From the NCBI GenBank assembly GCA_964616545.1, contig CAZTUA010000027.1, positions 62,001 to 126,000 of the forward strand: DNA of 64,000 nt, given 5' to 3'. The notes under the pieces were generated by a model. It saw only the letters and a program-made list of their open reading frames with translations, had not been told where the DNA came from and searched no databases. Position 1 is the stretch's first letter, and every line of letters begins with the position of its first letter. The translations under genes and the position numbers were made by a program. Shown one piece after another: positions 1-8,307 of this stretch. Origin of the DNA: JAQVEM01 sp964616545. GTDB lineage: Bacteria > Actinomycetota > Humimicrobiia > Humimicrobiales > Humimicrobiaceae.

Positions 1-528
1 GCATAGCGATACACATAACACCGCACCCAGTCTTAAGATAACCCAGTCCAGACCAGACACCTTCATAAGCTGCTCACAGGCCACTTTGTGATGTGAATAA
101 TTGTCCGTTGGCATTACCGGGTCCAGAGCAGTTCTTGGCGGTTTGAAATTTTTTGTTTTCCCGAATACAGAAACGGATGAGGCAAATACAATCTTCGGTT
201 TTTTAGGAATCACCCTTAGTGCATTCAGAAGATTTCTGGTTCCTTCAACATTAATTTCCCAGGTCCAGTTCGGCTTTTCTTCACTTAGGGAAGGTATTAA
301 AAAAGCCAGATGTATTACTGCATCCTGATTCTCTACGGCCCTTTCTACATCTTCTCTGCTTGTGATATCACCCCATATTATTTCTATATCTGATTTAAAT
401 TTCTTATAAATTTTTTCATTTGCAGCGGTTTTTAATTCCATTACCCTTACACTGCAGTCTTTTTTAAGCAATTCATGTATGGTGAACATTCCTACATTGC
501 CAAAACCGCCTGTTACAAGTATGTTCAA
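1..528 (-). CDS. NAD-dependent epimerase/dehydratase, 3' end cut by window edge
   Basis: My translation of the minus strand starts NILVTGGFGNVG, a Rossmann GxxGxxG dinucleotide site, and later carries YSHHK, the YxxxK catalytic Tyr/Lys pair of extended short-chain dehydrogenases. About 175 residues are visible and the C-terminus lies beyond base 1. I prefer the TTG start at 528: a GGAGG sits 8 bases upstream and the glycine loop then falls at the usual distance from the N-terminus. An ATG at 543 is in frame but has no ribosome site. The gene follows the TetR gene by about 40 bases on the same strand, so it is probably co-transcribed and controlled by it. The substrate (nucleotide sugar, steroid or flavonoid-type) cannot be told. 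Confidence 0.85.
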   Translation of the reverse strand, partial: MNILVTGGFGNVGMFTIHELLKKDCSVRVMELKTAANEKIYKKFKSDIEIIWGDITSREDVERAVENQDAVIHLAFLIPSLSEEKPNWTWEINVEGTRNLLNALRVIPKKPKIVFASSVSVFGKTKNFKPPRTALDPVMPTDNYSHHKVACEQLMKVSGLDWVILRLGAVLCVSLC

Positions 529-569
529 TTTCTGTTCCTCCATTTTTTTACTTATTCTTAAACTTTTTA

Positions 570-1160
570 TTATTTTACAATACCTTTTAATAAAATCTCC
601 GGACTTTCCCTGGCTACTCTATCCCAGTCGGTTCCCTCAGGATCCAGCATTCCCTGCATTATGAATCCCACAGCTGCTGCTATTATCATTCTGCTGACAG
701 TATCCGGATTGACTTTTCTTATTAATCCTTTTCTTGTTCCTTCGTCTATAAGGTCTTTAAATAGCTCCAGGTATTTGTAATATGAACCTATGGTGATTTT
801 TCTTAATTTCCTGTCCCTTGAGGCCCTGATCCATAATTCAATGAAAATAGGCAGTTTCCCCGCAGCTTCCTGAAATACTGATTTTGCTTTACCGATATTT
901 AAAAACAGCTCCAGCATACTTGATGAATCATGTTTTGCGGATTCAACATAATCGTCGATTATTTTTAGCCACTGGTTCAGCATCACCAGATAAAGCTCCT
1001 GCTTGCTTTTAAAGTGGTGGTAAAAAGCACCCTTGCTCATCCCGGCAGTTTTACAGATTACATCTACGCCGGAAGCATCAAGCCCGTATTTTGTAAAACA
1101 AACCTCGGCTGCATTAATCAGCTTTCTTTTGGATTCTCTGCCTTTGTCCCTTAATTTCAT
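570..1160 (-). CDS. TetR/AcrR family transcriptional repressor
   Basis: The protein has 196 residues. The N-terminal 60 residues form the TetR DNA-binding domain: RRKLINAAEVCF-type helix 1, then the recognition region GMSKGAFYHHFKSKQELY, which is the family signature. The rest is an all-helical ligand-binding and dimerisation domain with no recognisable ligand class. The start ATG is preceded by GGGAGTAAT. It is the first gene of a two-gene unit with the epimerase. A palindrome over its own promoter points to autoregulation. Family knowledge supports repressor action released by a small molecule; the inducer is unknown. Confidence 0.9.
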   Translation of the reverse strand: MKLRDKGRESKRKLINAAEVCFTKYGLDASGVDVICKTAGMSKGAFYHHFKSKQELYLVMLNQWLKIIDDYVESAKHDSSSMLELFLNIGKAKSVFQEAAGKLPIFIELWIRASRDRKLRKITIGSYYKYLELFKDLIDEGTRKGLIRKVNPDTVSRMIIAAAVGFIMQGMLDPEGTDWDRVARESPEILLKGIVK

Positions 1161-1186
1161 ATTACTCCCTTATTTCTGTAAAAAAT

Positions 1187-1200
1187 ACCAACTGGTCGGT
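1187..1200. promoter_or_regulatory. Candidate TetR operator
   Basis: The 14-base site ACCAACTGGTCGGT is an imperfect palindrome (5 of 7 positions symmetric) whose ACCGACC/GGTCGGT-like halves resemble sites bound by several TetR proteins. It overlaps the expected transcription start of the tetR promoter, which is where an autorepressor would bind. Confidence 0.5.
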
Positions 1201-1203
1201 TTA

Positions 1204-1232
1204 ATATTAATATAATAATCTCCGGATGTCAA
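1204..1232 (-). promoter_or_regulatory. Promoter of the tetR-epimerase unit
   Basis: On the minus strand a perfect -35 TTGACA (1227-1232) is followed after 17 bases by TAATAT (1204-1209, 4 of 6 to consensus). The tetR start codon lies about 45 bases downstream. Confidence 0.55.
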
Positions 1233-1269
1233 CTACGGAAGAATTTTTCTGTTTCCGGGTATTTATTTT

Positions 1270-1692
1270 TTATTGGCCGGGTATTTTTTTGTTCATCTCT
1301 TCAATATAAGGTTTTATATCTATAATGGGGGTATTATCAAGCATATCCACATTTTTTACTTTAATTTTATTACCTTCTACTTTTAAAACCTCTGCCACTG
1401 ACATCCCTATATGATTGGGCCTGTGCGGGGACCTTGAGGCAAAAACACCCCTTTCCCCGCGGGAACCAGGAGGTGTTGCTGTAAGCCTCTGGCCGTCCAG
1501 ACGGTCAAAATAAAATAGAATGATAATATGCTCGCATTTTTCCAGTCCCTCTATGCCTTTTTTGTATTCCTCATAGACTTCAATTACACCCTCCGCACCG
1601 CCTGAATATTTAGCCTGGCGCGGAGCCTGTCCCCTTTCTTTGTAGGGGGTTCTTATCCTTCCTATCGGTCTTATAATGTACTCTTCTTCCAT
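1270..1692 (-). CDS. trmO: tRNA t6A37 N6-methyltransferase (TsaA/UPF0066 family)
   Basis: This 140-residue protein matches the TrmO/TsaA family: N-terminal PIGRIRTPYKERGQAPRQ, and the family signature ASRSPHRPNHIGMS near residue 85. TrmO uses S-adenosylmethionine to methylate N6 of t6A37 in threonine tRNA. The length is that of the single-domain form without the extra C-terminal domain of the E. coli enzyme. It is the last gene of the FmdE/ABC-transporter operon, 1 base after the ATPase stop. Archaeal and bacterial UPF0066 members are often annotated only as TsaA-like, so the tRNA role is family inference and the operon context could indicate another methyl acceptor. Confidence 0.8.
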   Translation of the reverse strand: MEEEYIIRPIGRIRTPYKERGQAPRQAKYSGGAEGVIEVYEEYKKGIEGLEKCEHIIILFYFDRLDGQRLTATPPGSRGERGVFASRSPHRPNHIGMSVAEVLKVEGNKIKVKNVDMLDNTPIIDIKPYIEEMNKKIPGQ

Positions 1693-1693
1693 A

Positions 1694-3274
1694 TTATCTT
1701 AACCTTTCTTTCTTTATGATTCCCTCATCCAGCCTTAACAATCTATCGCTCACCTTTCTTGCCACACCCAGGTCGTGTGTTATAAAAAGCATTCCAAGTC
1801 CCCTCTCTTCCTGTATCCGGTTTAGAAGCTTCAGGACTTTTGCCTGTATGCTCGGGTCAAGAAATGATGTAGGCTCATCCGCTATTATTATTTTAGGAGA
1901 TAGAATAAGAGCTCTTGCTATAATCACCCTCTGGAGCTCTCCGCCGCTTAAATGGTGCGTGTAATCATATAGAAAGTCATCGTCAGCGGGAAGCTCTACT
2001 TCTATCAGTACATTTTTCACTGCCTCTATTCTTTCTTCACGGGTTCCTTTTTTCTGTATTATCAGGGGTTCCATAACCGCGTCAAGAATATTCAGCCTGT
2101 GGGATACAGCAGACCTTACATCCTGAAAAATCATCTGGACTTTGCTGTAAAAAGCAGCATCCCACTTTTTAACAGGCTCGTTTTCAAGGTAGATTTCCCC
2201 TTTATCGGCTTTCAGCAGCCCCATTATTATTCTCGCAAGGGTAGTTTTTCCCGAACCGCTTTTACCCAGAAGGCCCACAGTTTCACCTTCGTAAAGCTCA
2301 AAACTGACCGATTTTAATACATTTTTTTTGCCATAGGATTTTCCTGTATTTTTAATCTTAAGCATTGGAACTATTCCACCCCTGTGGCAGGCCAGTTTTA
2401 TTTCTCCGTATTTTTTTAGCCGGGGCCTGACCAGCCTGCATACTTCAATACTCTGCGTACACCTTGGCTGAAACGGGCAGCCCGTTTCAATAAATTCTGG
2501 TTTTCCCCTTATACCCTGGAGGTCCTTTGTTCTCTTAATTCCGGGATATGACCTTATGAGCCCCCTCGTGTACGGATGCCGGGGGTTAGAAAAAATCTTT
2601 CCGGTCGGCCCCATTTCAACTATGTTCCCTCCATAAAGTACCATTGTCTTTTCAGAAAGTTTGCTTGCGGTGTCAAGATCGTGTGTTACCAGAAGCACTG
2701 CCCTTTCCCTGCTTAACATTTTTATGGTTGAGATCAGACTATTTCTCATCCCGGAGTCAAGGGATGAAGTGGGCTCATCCAGTATGACAAGGTCGGGGTC
2801 CAGTATATACGCCATAGCCACCATAACTTTCTGTCTCTCGCCCATACTGAGCTGGTGGGGATAGGCATTAATTCTTGAGACGGGAAAGCCTACGGTCTCT
2901 AACATTTCCCTGACCGCAGCACCATTATTATTTTTACCGGCAATCTCGTCTATCTGCCGGTATACTGTCAGAGTGGGATTAAGGATATTATCCACGTTCT
3001 GAAAAACCATCGAAATTTTTTTCCACCTGAGCAGTCTTAAATCCGGCTCTTTACTCCTGCATATATCTGTCCCTCTAAAAATTATTTCTCCCGAAACCCT
3101 TGCATCTCCTGATTGATGGGGTAGCAGGCCCATTATACTCAATGCCAGGGTTGTCTTTCCGGTACCGGATTCCCCTACCACAGCGACTATATCCCTGTTT
3201 TCCAGTTTGAAGTTTAAATCTTTTATAATTTTTTTATTGCCGTAGGAGACGCTTAAATTGCTTACTTCAAGCAT
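1694..3274 (-). CDS. Fused double ATPase of an oligopeptide/nickel-type ABC importer
   Basis: The 526 residues hold two complete ATPase domains in one chain, equivalent to DppD plus DppF. Domain 1 has Walker A GESGTGKTT, signature LSMGERQK and Walker B LVILDEPTSS. It is followed by the cysteine-containing oligopeptide-ATPase C-terminal segment (GCPFQPRCTQS, later ACHRGG). Domain 2 begins near residue 303 with GKSGSGKTT, LSGGELQRV and IIIADEPTS. The gene overlaps the upstream permease by 8 bases. The protein would energise the two permeases encoded next to it at the inner face of the membrane. The cargo (peptide, nickel chelate or other) is not decided by the ATPase. Confidence 0.92.
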   Translation of the reverse strand: MLEVSNLSVSYGNKKIIKDLNFKLENRDIVAVVGESGTGKTTLALSIMGLLPHQSGDARVSGEIIFRGTDICRSKEPDLRLLRWKKISMVFQNVDNILNPTLTVYRQIDEIAGKNNNGAAVREMLETVGFPVSRINAYPHQLSMGERQKVMVAMAYILDPDLVILDEPTSSLDSGMRNSLISTIKMLSRERAVLLVTHDLDTASKLSEKTMVLYGGNIVEMGPTGKIFSNPRHPYTRGLIRSYPGIKRTKDLQGIRGKPEFIETGCPFQPRCTQSIEVCRLVRPRLKKYGEIKLACHRGGIVPMLKIKNTGKSYGKKNVLKSVSFELYEGETVGLLGKSGSGKTTLARIIMGLLKADKGEIYLENEPVKKWDAAFYSKVQMIFQDVRSAVSHRLNILDAVMEPLIIQKKGTREERIEAVKNVLIEVELPADDDFLYDYTHHLSGGELQRVIIARALILSPKIIIADEPTSFLDPSIQAKVLKLLNRIQEERGLGMLFITHDLGVARKVSDRLLRLDEGIIKKERLR

Positions 3275-4100
3275 TATTTAACCTCGGGTCTATTATTTTT
3301 TCCATCAAATTGCCCAGAAATGTAAATGATAACAGAATCATGGAAAGAAGTATTCCTGCAGGTAAAAACCACCACAGCCACACCGGAAGGTAGTAAAATT
3401 TAAATGCGTTGTGCATTATTGTCCCAAGACTTATAGTCGTAATACCTGATATGCCTATAAAAGCCATGCCCGCCTCAAGGAAAACAGCCGAGCGGGCATT
3501 ATGTATAAAGGATACTACTATTATATTTCCCAGGTCGGGTATTATATGCCTTAAAAGTATATATATTTTTTTTGCCCCGAAAGTTCTTGCCGAATATATG
3601 TGTCTTTTTTCCTTTAACGCCAGCGTCTGGCCCCTTATGATTCTTGCGCCTCCCTGCCAGCAAAGCAATGAGATAAGAATAACAAGGGTTATTATATCCG
3701 GCTTTATAAAAACCGATAACAGTATCAGTATTATTATGGAGGGCAGAACCAGGAACGCATCTATAATCCTCATAACAATCATGTCGAAAATACCTCCGAT
3801 AAAACCGGAACAAACCCCTACAAAAATACTGATTGACGTGGCAAGTATTCCAACGCCGGCAGATACAAACAGTGAAGTTCTCAGTCCAAAGGCAAGCCTT
3901 GAGAATATGTCCTGCCCCAGGTCATTTGTCCCGAGGATATAATCGGTGCCCGGCCTGGAAAAGATTGATTTGCTTAAAGCATCCGGGCTCGCAGTAAAAA
4001 ATGGTGCAAGAACGGAAAATAAAATCAGGATTATAAATATAATGAGCCCTATCCACGCACTCTTATCTTTTTTTAGTTTGTTTTTTACACTAATATGCAT
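3267..4100 (-). CDS. ABC importer permease, DppC/NikC type
   Basis: This 277-residue protein has about six membrane segments and the binding-protein-dependent permease fold. The EAA loop that contacts the ATPase is visible as SARTFGAKKIYILLRHIIPD. The N-terminal segment with LGTNDLGQDIFSRLAFGLRTSL is characteristic of the DppC/OppC subfamily. It overlaps its neighbours at both ends (11 bases upstream, 8 downstream), which indicates translational coupling within the operon. It pairs with the DppB-type permease to form the channel. Confidence 0.92.
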   Translation of the reverse strand: MHISVKNKLKKDKSAWIGLIIFIILILFSVLAPFFTASPDALSKSIFSRPGTDYILGTNDLGQDIFSRLAFGLRTSLFVSAGVGILATSISIFVGVCSGFIGGIFDMIVMRIIDAFLVLPSIIILILLSVFIKPDIITLVILISLLCWQGGARIIRGQTLALKEKRHIYSARTFGAKKIYILLRHIIPDLGNIIVVSFIHNARSAVFLEAGMAFIGISGITTISLGTIMHNAFKFYYLPVWLWWFLPAGILLSMILLSFTFLGNLMEKIIDPRLNNA

Positions 4101-5073
4101 ATTCTATCCTCGGGTCAAGCTTCACGTAAAAAATATCCATAAAAAAATTAATAACCAGTACAAGCACTGCAACAAACAGAAAACTCCCCTGAATTACAGG
4201 GTAATCCCTGTTCAGTATGGAGTTGTATATCAGGGTACCCATGCCCGGATAAGAAAAAACTATTTCAATAAAAAGAGTTCCGGTTATCATCATGGTACCC
4301 AGCCTTATGCCTGTATGGGTTGCCACGGGTATAAGAGAATTTCTTCCTGCGTGGCTGTATCTTATACAGGCATCTTTTAATCCCTTGGCTCTTGCCAGAA
4401 GGATATATGGTTCTTTTAAGCTGGATATCATGGAATTTCTGGTTAAAAGATAGCTGGAGGGGATGAATATGAAAACAAGGCTAAGAAGCGGAAGTATAAG
4501 ATGCATCAGGAAATCAACTGAAAGGCCAAAGCTTCCCAGACCTGAATACATGGTCCTGGCCCCCTGAAAGGGGAAAATATCCAGTGTAACACCAAAAATA
4601 ATTAAAAAACACGCACCTATGAAAAAGCTGGGGAAACCTGAGAAAAAAATCATTAAAAACAGAGTAAATCTATCAAATTTTTTTCCCCTCCTCCAGCCCG
4701 ATTCTATACCCAGCATAACCCCAAGAACCGTAGAGATAAACATGGCCAGCCCCATAAGCACTATAGTATACGGTATATAGGACAGTATTAAATCAATTAC
4801 GGGTTTCTTATAGTAGATTGAATATCCAAGGTTGCCCTTAAATATTGATGCAACGTACAGCACATACTGTGCCGCAGCCGGCCTGTCCAGGTTATACATG
4901 CTGTTTATATATTCCCTGGTTCCATCAGAAAGTTTCAGTAAAACTTCATCGCCGTATATTGCACTCAGAGGGTCTCCGGGCAGCAGCCTCGGGACTATAA
5001 AATTTAGCGTTATAATTATTAAAAATGCAATTGCATAGCTCAGGCATTTTTTTCTCATATCAAATATCCACAA
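4090..5073 (-). CDS. ABC importer permease, DppB/NikB type
   Basis: The protein has 327 residues with an N-terminal membrane helix, a long extracytoplasmic loop carrying LPGDPLSAIYGDE (typical of DppB/OppB), then five more helices. The EAA-type loop includes YILLARAKGLKDACIRYSHAGRN. It overlaps the substrate-binding protein gene by 14 bases and the second permease by 11. It forms the heterodimeric channel with the DppC-type protein. Confidence 0.92.
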   Translation of the reverse strand: MWIFDMRKKCLSYAIAFLIIITLNFIVPRLLPGDPLSAIYGDEVLLKLSDGTREYINSMYNLDRPAAAQYVLYVASIFKGNLGYSIYYKKPVIDLILSYIPYTIVLMGLAMFISTVLGVMLGIESGWRRGKKFDRFTLFLMIFFSGFPSFFIGACFLIIFGVTLDIFPFQGARTMYSGLGSFGLSVDFLMHLILPLLSLVFIFIPSSYLLTRNSMISSLKEPYILLARAKGLKDACIRYSHAGRNSLIPVATHTGIRLGTMMITGTLFIEIVFSYPGMGTLIYNSILNRDYPVIQGSFLFVAVLVLVINFFMDIFYVKLDPRIEYAY

Positions 5074-6628
5074 AAGCTATTTTATTTATTGGAATGGGAA
5101 TCCCCAGCGCAACCCCGCCTTCAGTATAAAATATACCGGCTTTTTCATTATGGGCCCAGTACCATTTTGGATAATACAGTGTTATGGAAGGTAATTCATC
5201 CGCATATATCTCCTGGATCTCATAGACCATTTCTTTCCTGATATCAGTGTTCATCTCCCCAAGCTGGAACTGCATTAATTCTACCAGGCTGTTATTTTCA
5301 TAATAACGGACACTGTTAAACCCCTGCCCTATAACCACGCTATTTAGTGACTCAGGGTCGCCCCCGAGACCTCCGTGCCCGCTGATTGCAAGGTCGAAAT
5401 CCCAGTTTTCTATCATGCTGTCAAGCGTTTTCGATTCATAGCTTACAGGGTTTATTTTTATCCCCGCCTTTTCCAGATTTTCTTTTATAATCTGGCCGTC
5501 TCTTTCAAAATCACCCTGGCTCACTGCAAGCTCCAGCGCAAGGGTATCACCGTTTTTACAGTAATACCCGTCATCCCCCTCTATCCACCCCAGGCTCTCT
5601 ATTAATTCACGTGCTCTTGAAATACTGTATTCATATCGGGGGATATCTTTATTGTACCAGAAGCTGTTGGCCGGTGGCATCAGGCCAGCGCTTCCCTCAA
5701 CTGCAAAGCCCCTCTGTGAAATCTCCACTATCTGTTTTCTATCTATGGCATAGGCCAGTGCATGCCTGAATGATTTTTCTTTTAGTAAATTATTTGACCG
5801 GTGGTTTATTATTAATTTGGCGGCCCACACAGGTGGTTCTTCCTCCATTATGAACCCTTTGCTCTCAAGGTCTTCTACCACATCCGGGGGAATTGAGCCC
5901 GCATCTATTTCACCTCCGGCCAGCATTGCCGGAGTGGTTTCTTCGGAAACCTTAACAAATGCGAGGTTCTCCACATTAACTCTGCCGTAATAATAATCAG
6001 GATTGGCCTTATAAAGGTAAGAACCCTCGCTGTTATTATAATCTTTCAGTATGAACGGACCCGTACCGATAAGGGCATCACCTCCTGTGTAGGATAACGG
6101 TTCTTCTATATTTTCCCATATGTGTTCCGGCAGTATGGGAAGCGTGCCGGCAATGTTGTTTAAAAAGGGGGCATACTTTTCACTTAAAACTATATTTACC
6201 GTATAGCTACCGGTCTGTGTTACGGATTCTATAAAATCTGAATCCACCCATACCCAGGGGTGCTTTTTTATATAATCAAATGTAAAAACAACATCGGAGG
6301 CTTCAAATGGTTCCCCGTCATGCCACTTAACGTCGTCTCTCAGTCTGAAGGAATAAGCAGTCTTATTTTCATCATAATCCCAGCTTTCTGCCAGCATCGG
6401 GATTATATTGCCCTGACTGTCCTTCCATACCAGAGAGTCAAATAGCAGGCTCATCCTTATATATCCCGGGCCCCTCGAATACATCCCGTATGGAGAGGGA
6501 AAACCCCAGTCTCCGGTTGAATCTCCTATCCTTATAATGTCCTGAATCTGGCCGCTGCCGGCAGCAGAACAGGATGCTGGAAAGGTTGATATGAGTAATA
6601 CCAGCAGCACTATAAGATATTTTCTCAT
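5060..6628 (-). CDS. Extracellular solute-binding protein family 5
   Basis: The 522-residue protein opens with a signal peptide (MRKYLIVLLVLLIS) ending at FPASCSA, a weak lipobox, so it is probably a membrane-anchored lipoprotein. The body is the SBP_bac_5 fold used by peptide and nickel importers: MLAESWDYDENKTAYSFRLRDDVKWHDGEPFEASDVVFTF-type residues near position 80 to 115 and the central FRHALAYAIDRKQIV segment. No nickel-binding signature is evident. It is read between the FmdE-like gene and the permeases, so it delivers the cargo to this transporter. Confidence 0.9.
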   Translation of the reverse strand: MRKYLIVLLVLLISTFPASCSAAGSGQIQDIIRIGDSTGDWGFPSPYGMYSRGPGYIRMSLLFDSLVWKDSQGNIIPMLAESWDYDENKTAYSFRLRDDVKWHDGEPFEASDVVFTFDYIKKHPWVWVDSDFIESVTQTGSYTVNIVLSEKYAPFLNNIAGTLPILPEHIWENIEEPLSYTGGDALIGTGPFILKDYNNSEGSYLYKANPDYYYGRVNVENLAFVKVSEETTPAMLAGGEIDAGSIPPDVVEDLESKGFIMEEEPPVWAAKLIINHRSNNLLKEKSFRHALAYAIDRKQIVEISQRGFAVEGSAGLMPPANSFWYNKDIPRYEYSISRARELIESLGWIEGDDGYYCKNGDTLALELAVSQGDFERDGQIIKENLEKAGIKINPVSYESKTLDSMIENWDFDLAISGHGGLGGDPESLNSVVIGQGFNSVRYYENNSLVELMQFQLGEMNTDIRKEMVYEIQEIYADELPSITLYYPKWYWAHNEKAGIFYTEGGVALGIPIPINKIAFVDI

Positions 6629-6647
6629 TTCCCCCCCCCTCTCTTTC

Positions 6648-7337
6648 TTATTTTTTTATACCGATTCCGTATCCATCCATATAAAAGAACCAGTCGTTCT
6701 GGCACGTGACGCATGCAGGTCTTCCTTCTTTTATTCTCGCCCTGCTCTCCATGACACTTTCTCCGCATACACTGCAGGTAACCGAATCATATATCGGGGC
6801 GTACTCCGGAGGTTTGACCCTGCTTCTTCTTATATCAAACATTTCAGTCTCGGGCACCCCGAGCTCACTTATTGCCATCTCTTCTGAGAGTTTAAAGAAC
6901 TTCTGCCTTTCAGAAGACGAAACTTTCTCCCTCCTGGCCACTATCCTTTCAAATAAACCGGAAACAAGCGGGTACACTCCTTTTCTCGAGTCCAAAAAAT
7001 CTTTTTTTAGCGACAGCCTTATAGCATCCCTGCTCTTCCTGTTGATTATTGACACTGCCGTCTTGCCTTTATCGTAAAAAATCAGTCCATTGTTGCCAAA
7101 AGTGCAGCCTGTTGTAACCTGTATCCCGTCACTGAAACAATTATTTGTCTCAACTATTGCCAGCACCTCCTCCATTCCCTGGCTGGTTAAAGCCAGCTTT
7201 TTCATGGCATAGTAACCGGCCTTTACCCCATAAGCGGAAAAGCTGCAGATGTGTCCGTGAAATTCTGCTGATTTTTTTAAAAGCCCCTCCAGGTCGTCTT
7301 TTGCTATGAGACTGTTAATCTCATCTCTGTAGCCCAT
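6648..7337 (-). CDS. FmdE-like protein with C-terminal zinc ribbon
   Basis: The 229 residues start with the FmdE domain: AEFHGHICSFSAYGVKAG (about residues 25-42) and a CFSDGIQVTTGCTFGNN segment, which together hold the His/Cys positions conserved in the family. The C-terminal 45 residues form a zinc ribbon, CSVCGES plus CVTCQ. FmdE proteins were named for the formylmethanofuran dehydrogenase operon, but most bacterial members have no proven role; metal or pterin binding has been proposed. It is the first gene of the transporter operon, with a strong ribosome site (AAAGGAG) and a clear promoter. Its position ahead of a peptide/nickel-type importer suggests handling of the imported metal or ligand, which is inference. 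Confidence 0.85.
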   Translation of the reverse strand: MGYRDEINSLIAKDDLEGLLKKSAEFHGHICSFSAYGVKAGYYAMKKLALTSQGMEEVLAIVETNNCFSDGIQVTTGCTFGNNGLIFYDKGKTAVSIINRKSRDAIRLSLKKDFLDSRKGVYPLVSGLFERIVARREKVSSSERQKFFKLSEEMAISELGVPETEMFDIRRSRVKPPEYAPIYDSVTCSVCGESVMESRARIKEGRPACVTCQNDWFFYMDGYGIGIKK

Positions 7338-7372
7338 ATTTCTCCTTTTATAGAGGTTTCTGATAATGGCAA

Positions 7373-7401
7373 ATTATATAATTATTGTGTTACTTTTGCA
7401 A
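7373..7401 (-). promoter_or_regulatory. Promoter of the FmdE-transporter-trmO operon
   Basis: On the minus strand TTGCAA (7396-7401) is followed after exactly 17 bases by a perfect TATAAT (7373-7378). The fmdE-like start codon is 36 bases downstream of the -10. All six downstream genes are tightly spaced or overlapping, so this promoter can drive the whole operon. Confidence 0.7.
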
Positions 7402-7464
7402 ATATTAGTAGCACCAGGTAAAAAATTTTTTGTGCTGCCATTATCATCAGGAAATTGCGTTCTT

Positions 7465-8307
7465 CTATCTTACAGTTTTGCTTCTGTTATGCTTTCTGCG
7501 GCTTATGGAGTTTAATACTTTTTTAACAAAAAAGGATGCGGTAAATACCATCACAAGAAGAATAACTATGGCTGCACCCGAAGCAATATTTAGCAGATAC
7601 GAAATAAGCAGACCGGCCACGGTTAAAATAATACCTGTAATAATCGAGCTAAGCATTAATTTTTTTATGCTGTAAGTAAACTGTCTGCATATAGACGCGG
7701 GAATTGTTAGCAGTGCAATGACAAGTATAATGCCAACTACTCTGATAAGTATAACTACACTTAAAGCTACCATACAGAGAATCAGCGGATATAAGATTTT
7801 GGCCGGGATACCTACCACTGTTGAGAATTCTTCGTCAAATGATATTGAAAAGAATTCTTTAAAAAACATGGCAACAACCAGTATTATTACCACGTCCAGC
7901 ACAATCATAATATATAGGTCTGATACAGGAATTGTAAGAATATTACCAAAAAGGTAGCTGAAGAGGTCCGGTGCATAGCCCGGAGCAAGATTAATGAAAA
8001 TAATGCCCAGCGCCATTCCTCCTGTCCATATTATTCCTATAGCCGTATCCTCGCTTAATTTACTTCTTTTGCTCATAAATCCAATTGTAAGCGCCGAAAA
8101 GATACTGAAAGGAACCGCAGTAATAATGGGGTTTACTCCCAGAAGATAACCCAGTCCGATACCTCCGAATGCCGCATGGGAAATACCCCCGCTTATAAAT
8201 ACGATCTTTTTTATCACAACATATGTCCCCACAATGCCGCAGGCTATATTAACAAGAATTGCGGCTATCAAAGCGTTTCTCATGAATTCATATTGAAATA
8301 TTTCCAT
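7465..8307 (-). CDS. znuB: Zinc/manganese ABC importer permease
   Basis: This 280-residue membrane protein belongs to the ABC-3 family (ZnuB/MntB/TroC): NIACGIVGTYVVIKKIVFISGGISHAAFGG near the N-terminus, GVNPIITAV and about eight or nine hydrophobic helices. Its ATG overlaps the stop of the ATPase gene (TAATG), a coupled arrangement. It forms the membrane channel for the metal delivered by the binding protein encoded upstream. The tail beyond the last helix is basic. Zinc rather than manganese is preferred from the histidine set of the binding protein. Confidence 0.88.
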   Translation of the reverse strand: MEIFQYEFMRNALIAAILVNIACGIVGTYVVIKKIVFISGGISHAAFGGIGLGYLLGVNPIITAVPFSIFSALTIGFMSKRSKLSEDTAIGIIWTGGMALGIIFINLAPGYAPDLFSYLFGNILTIPVSDLYIMIVLDVVIILVVAMFFKEFFSISFDEEFSTVVGIPAKILYPLILCMVALSVVILIRVVGIILVIALLTIPASICRQFTYSIKKLMLSSIITGIILTVAGLLISYLLNIASGAAIVILLVMVFTASFFVKKVLNSISRRKHNRSKTVR

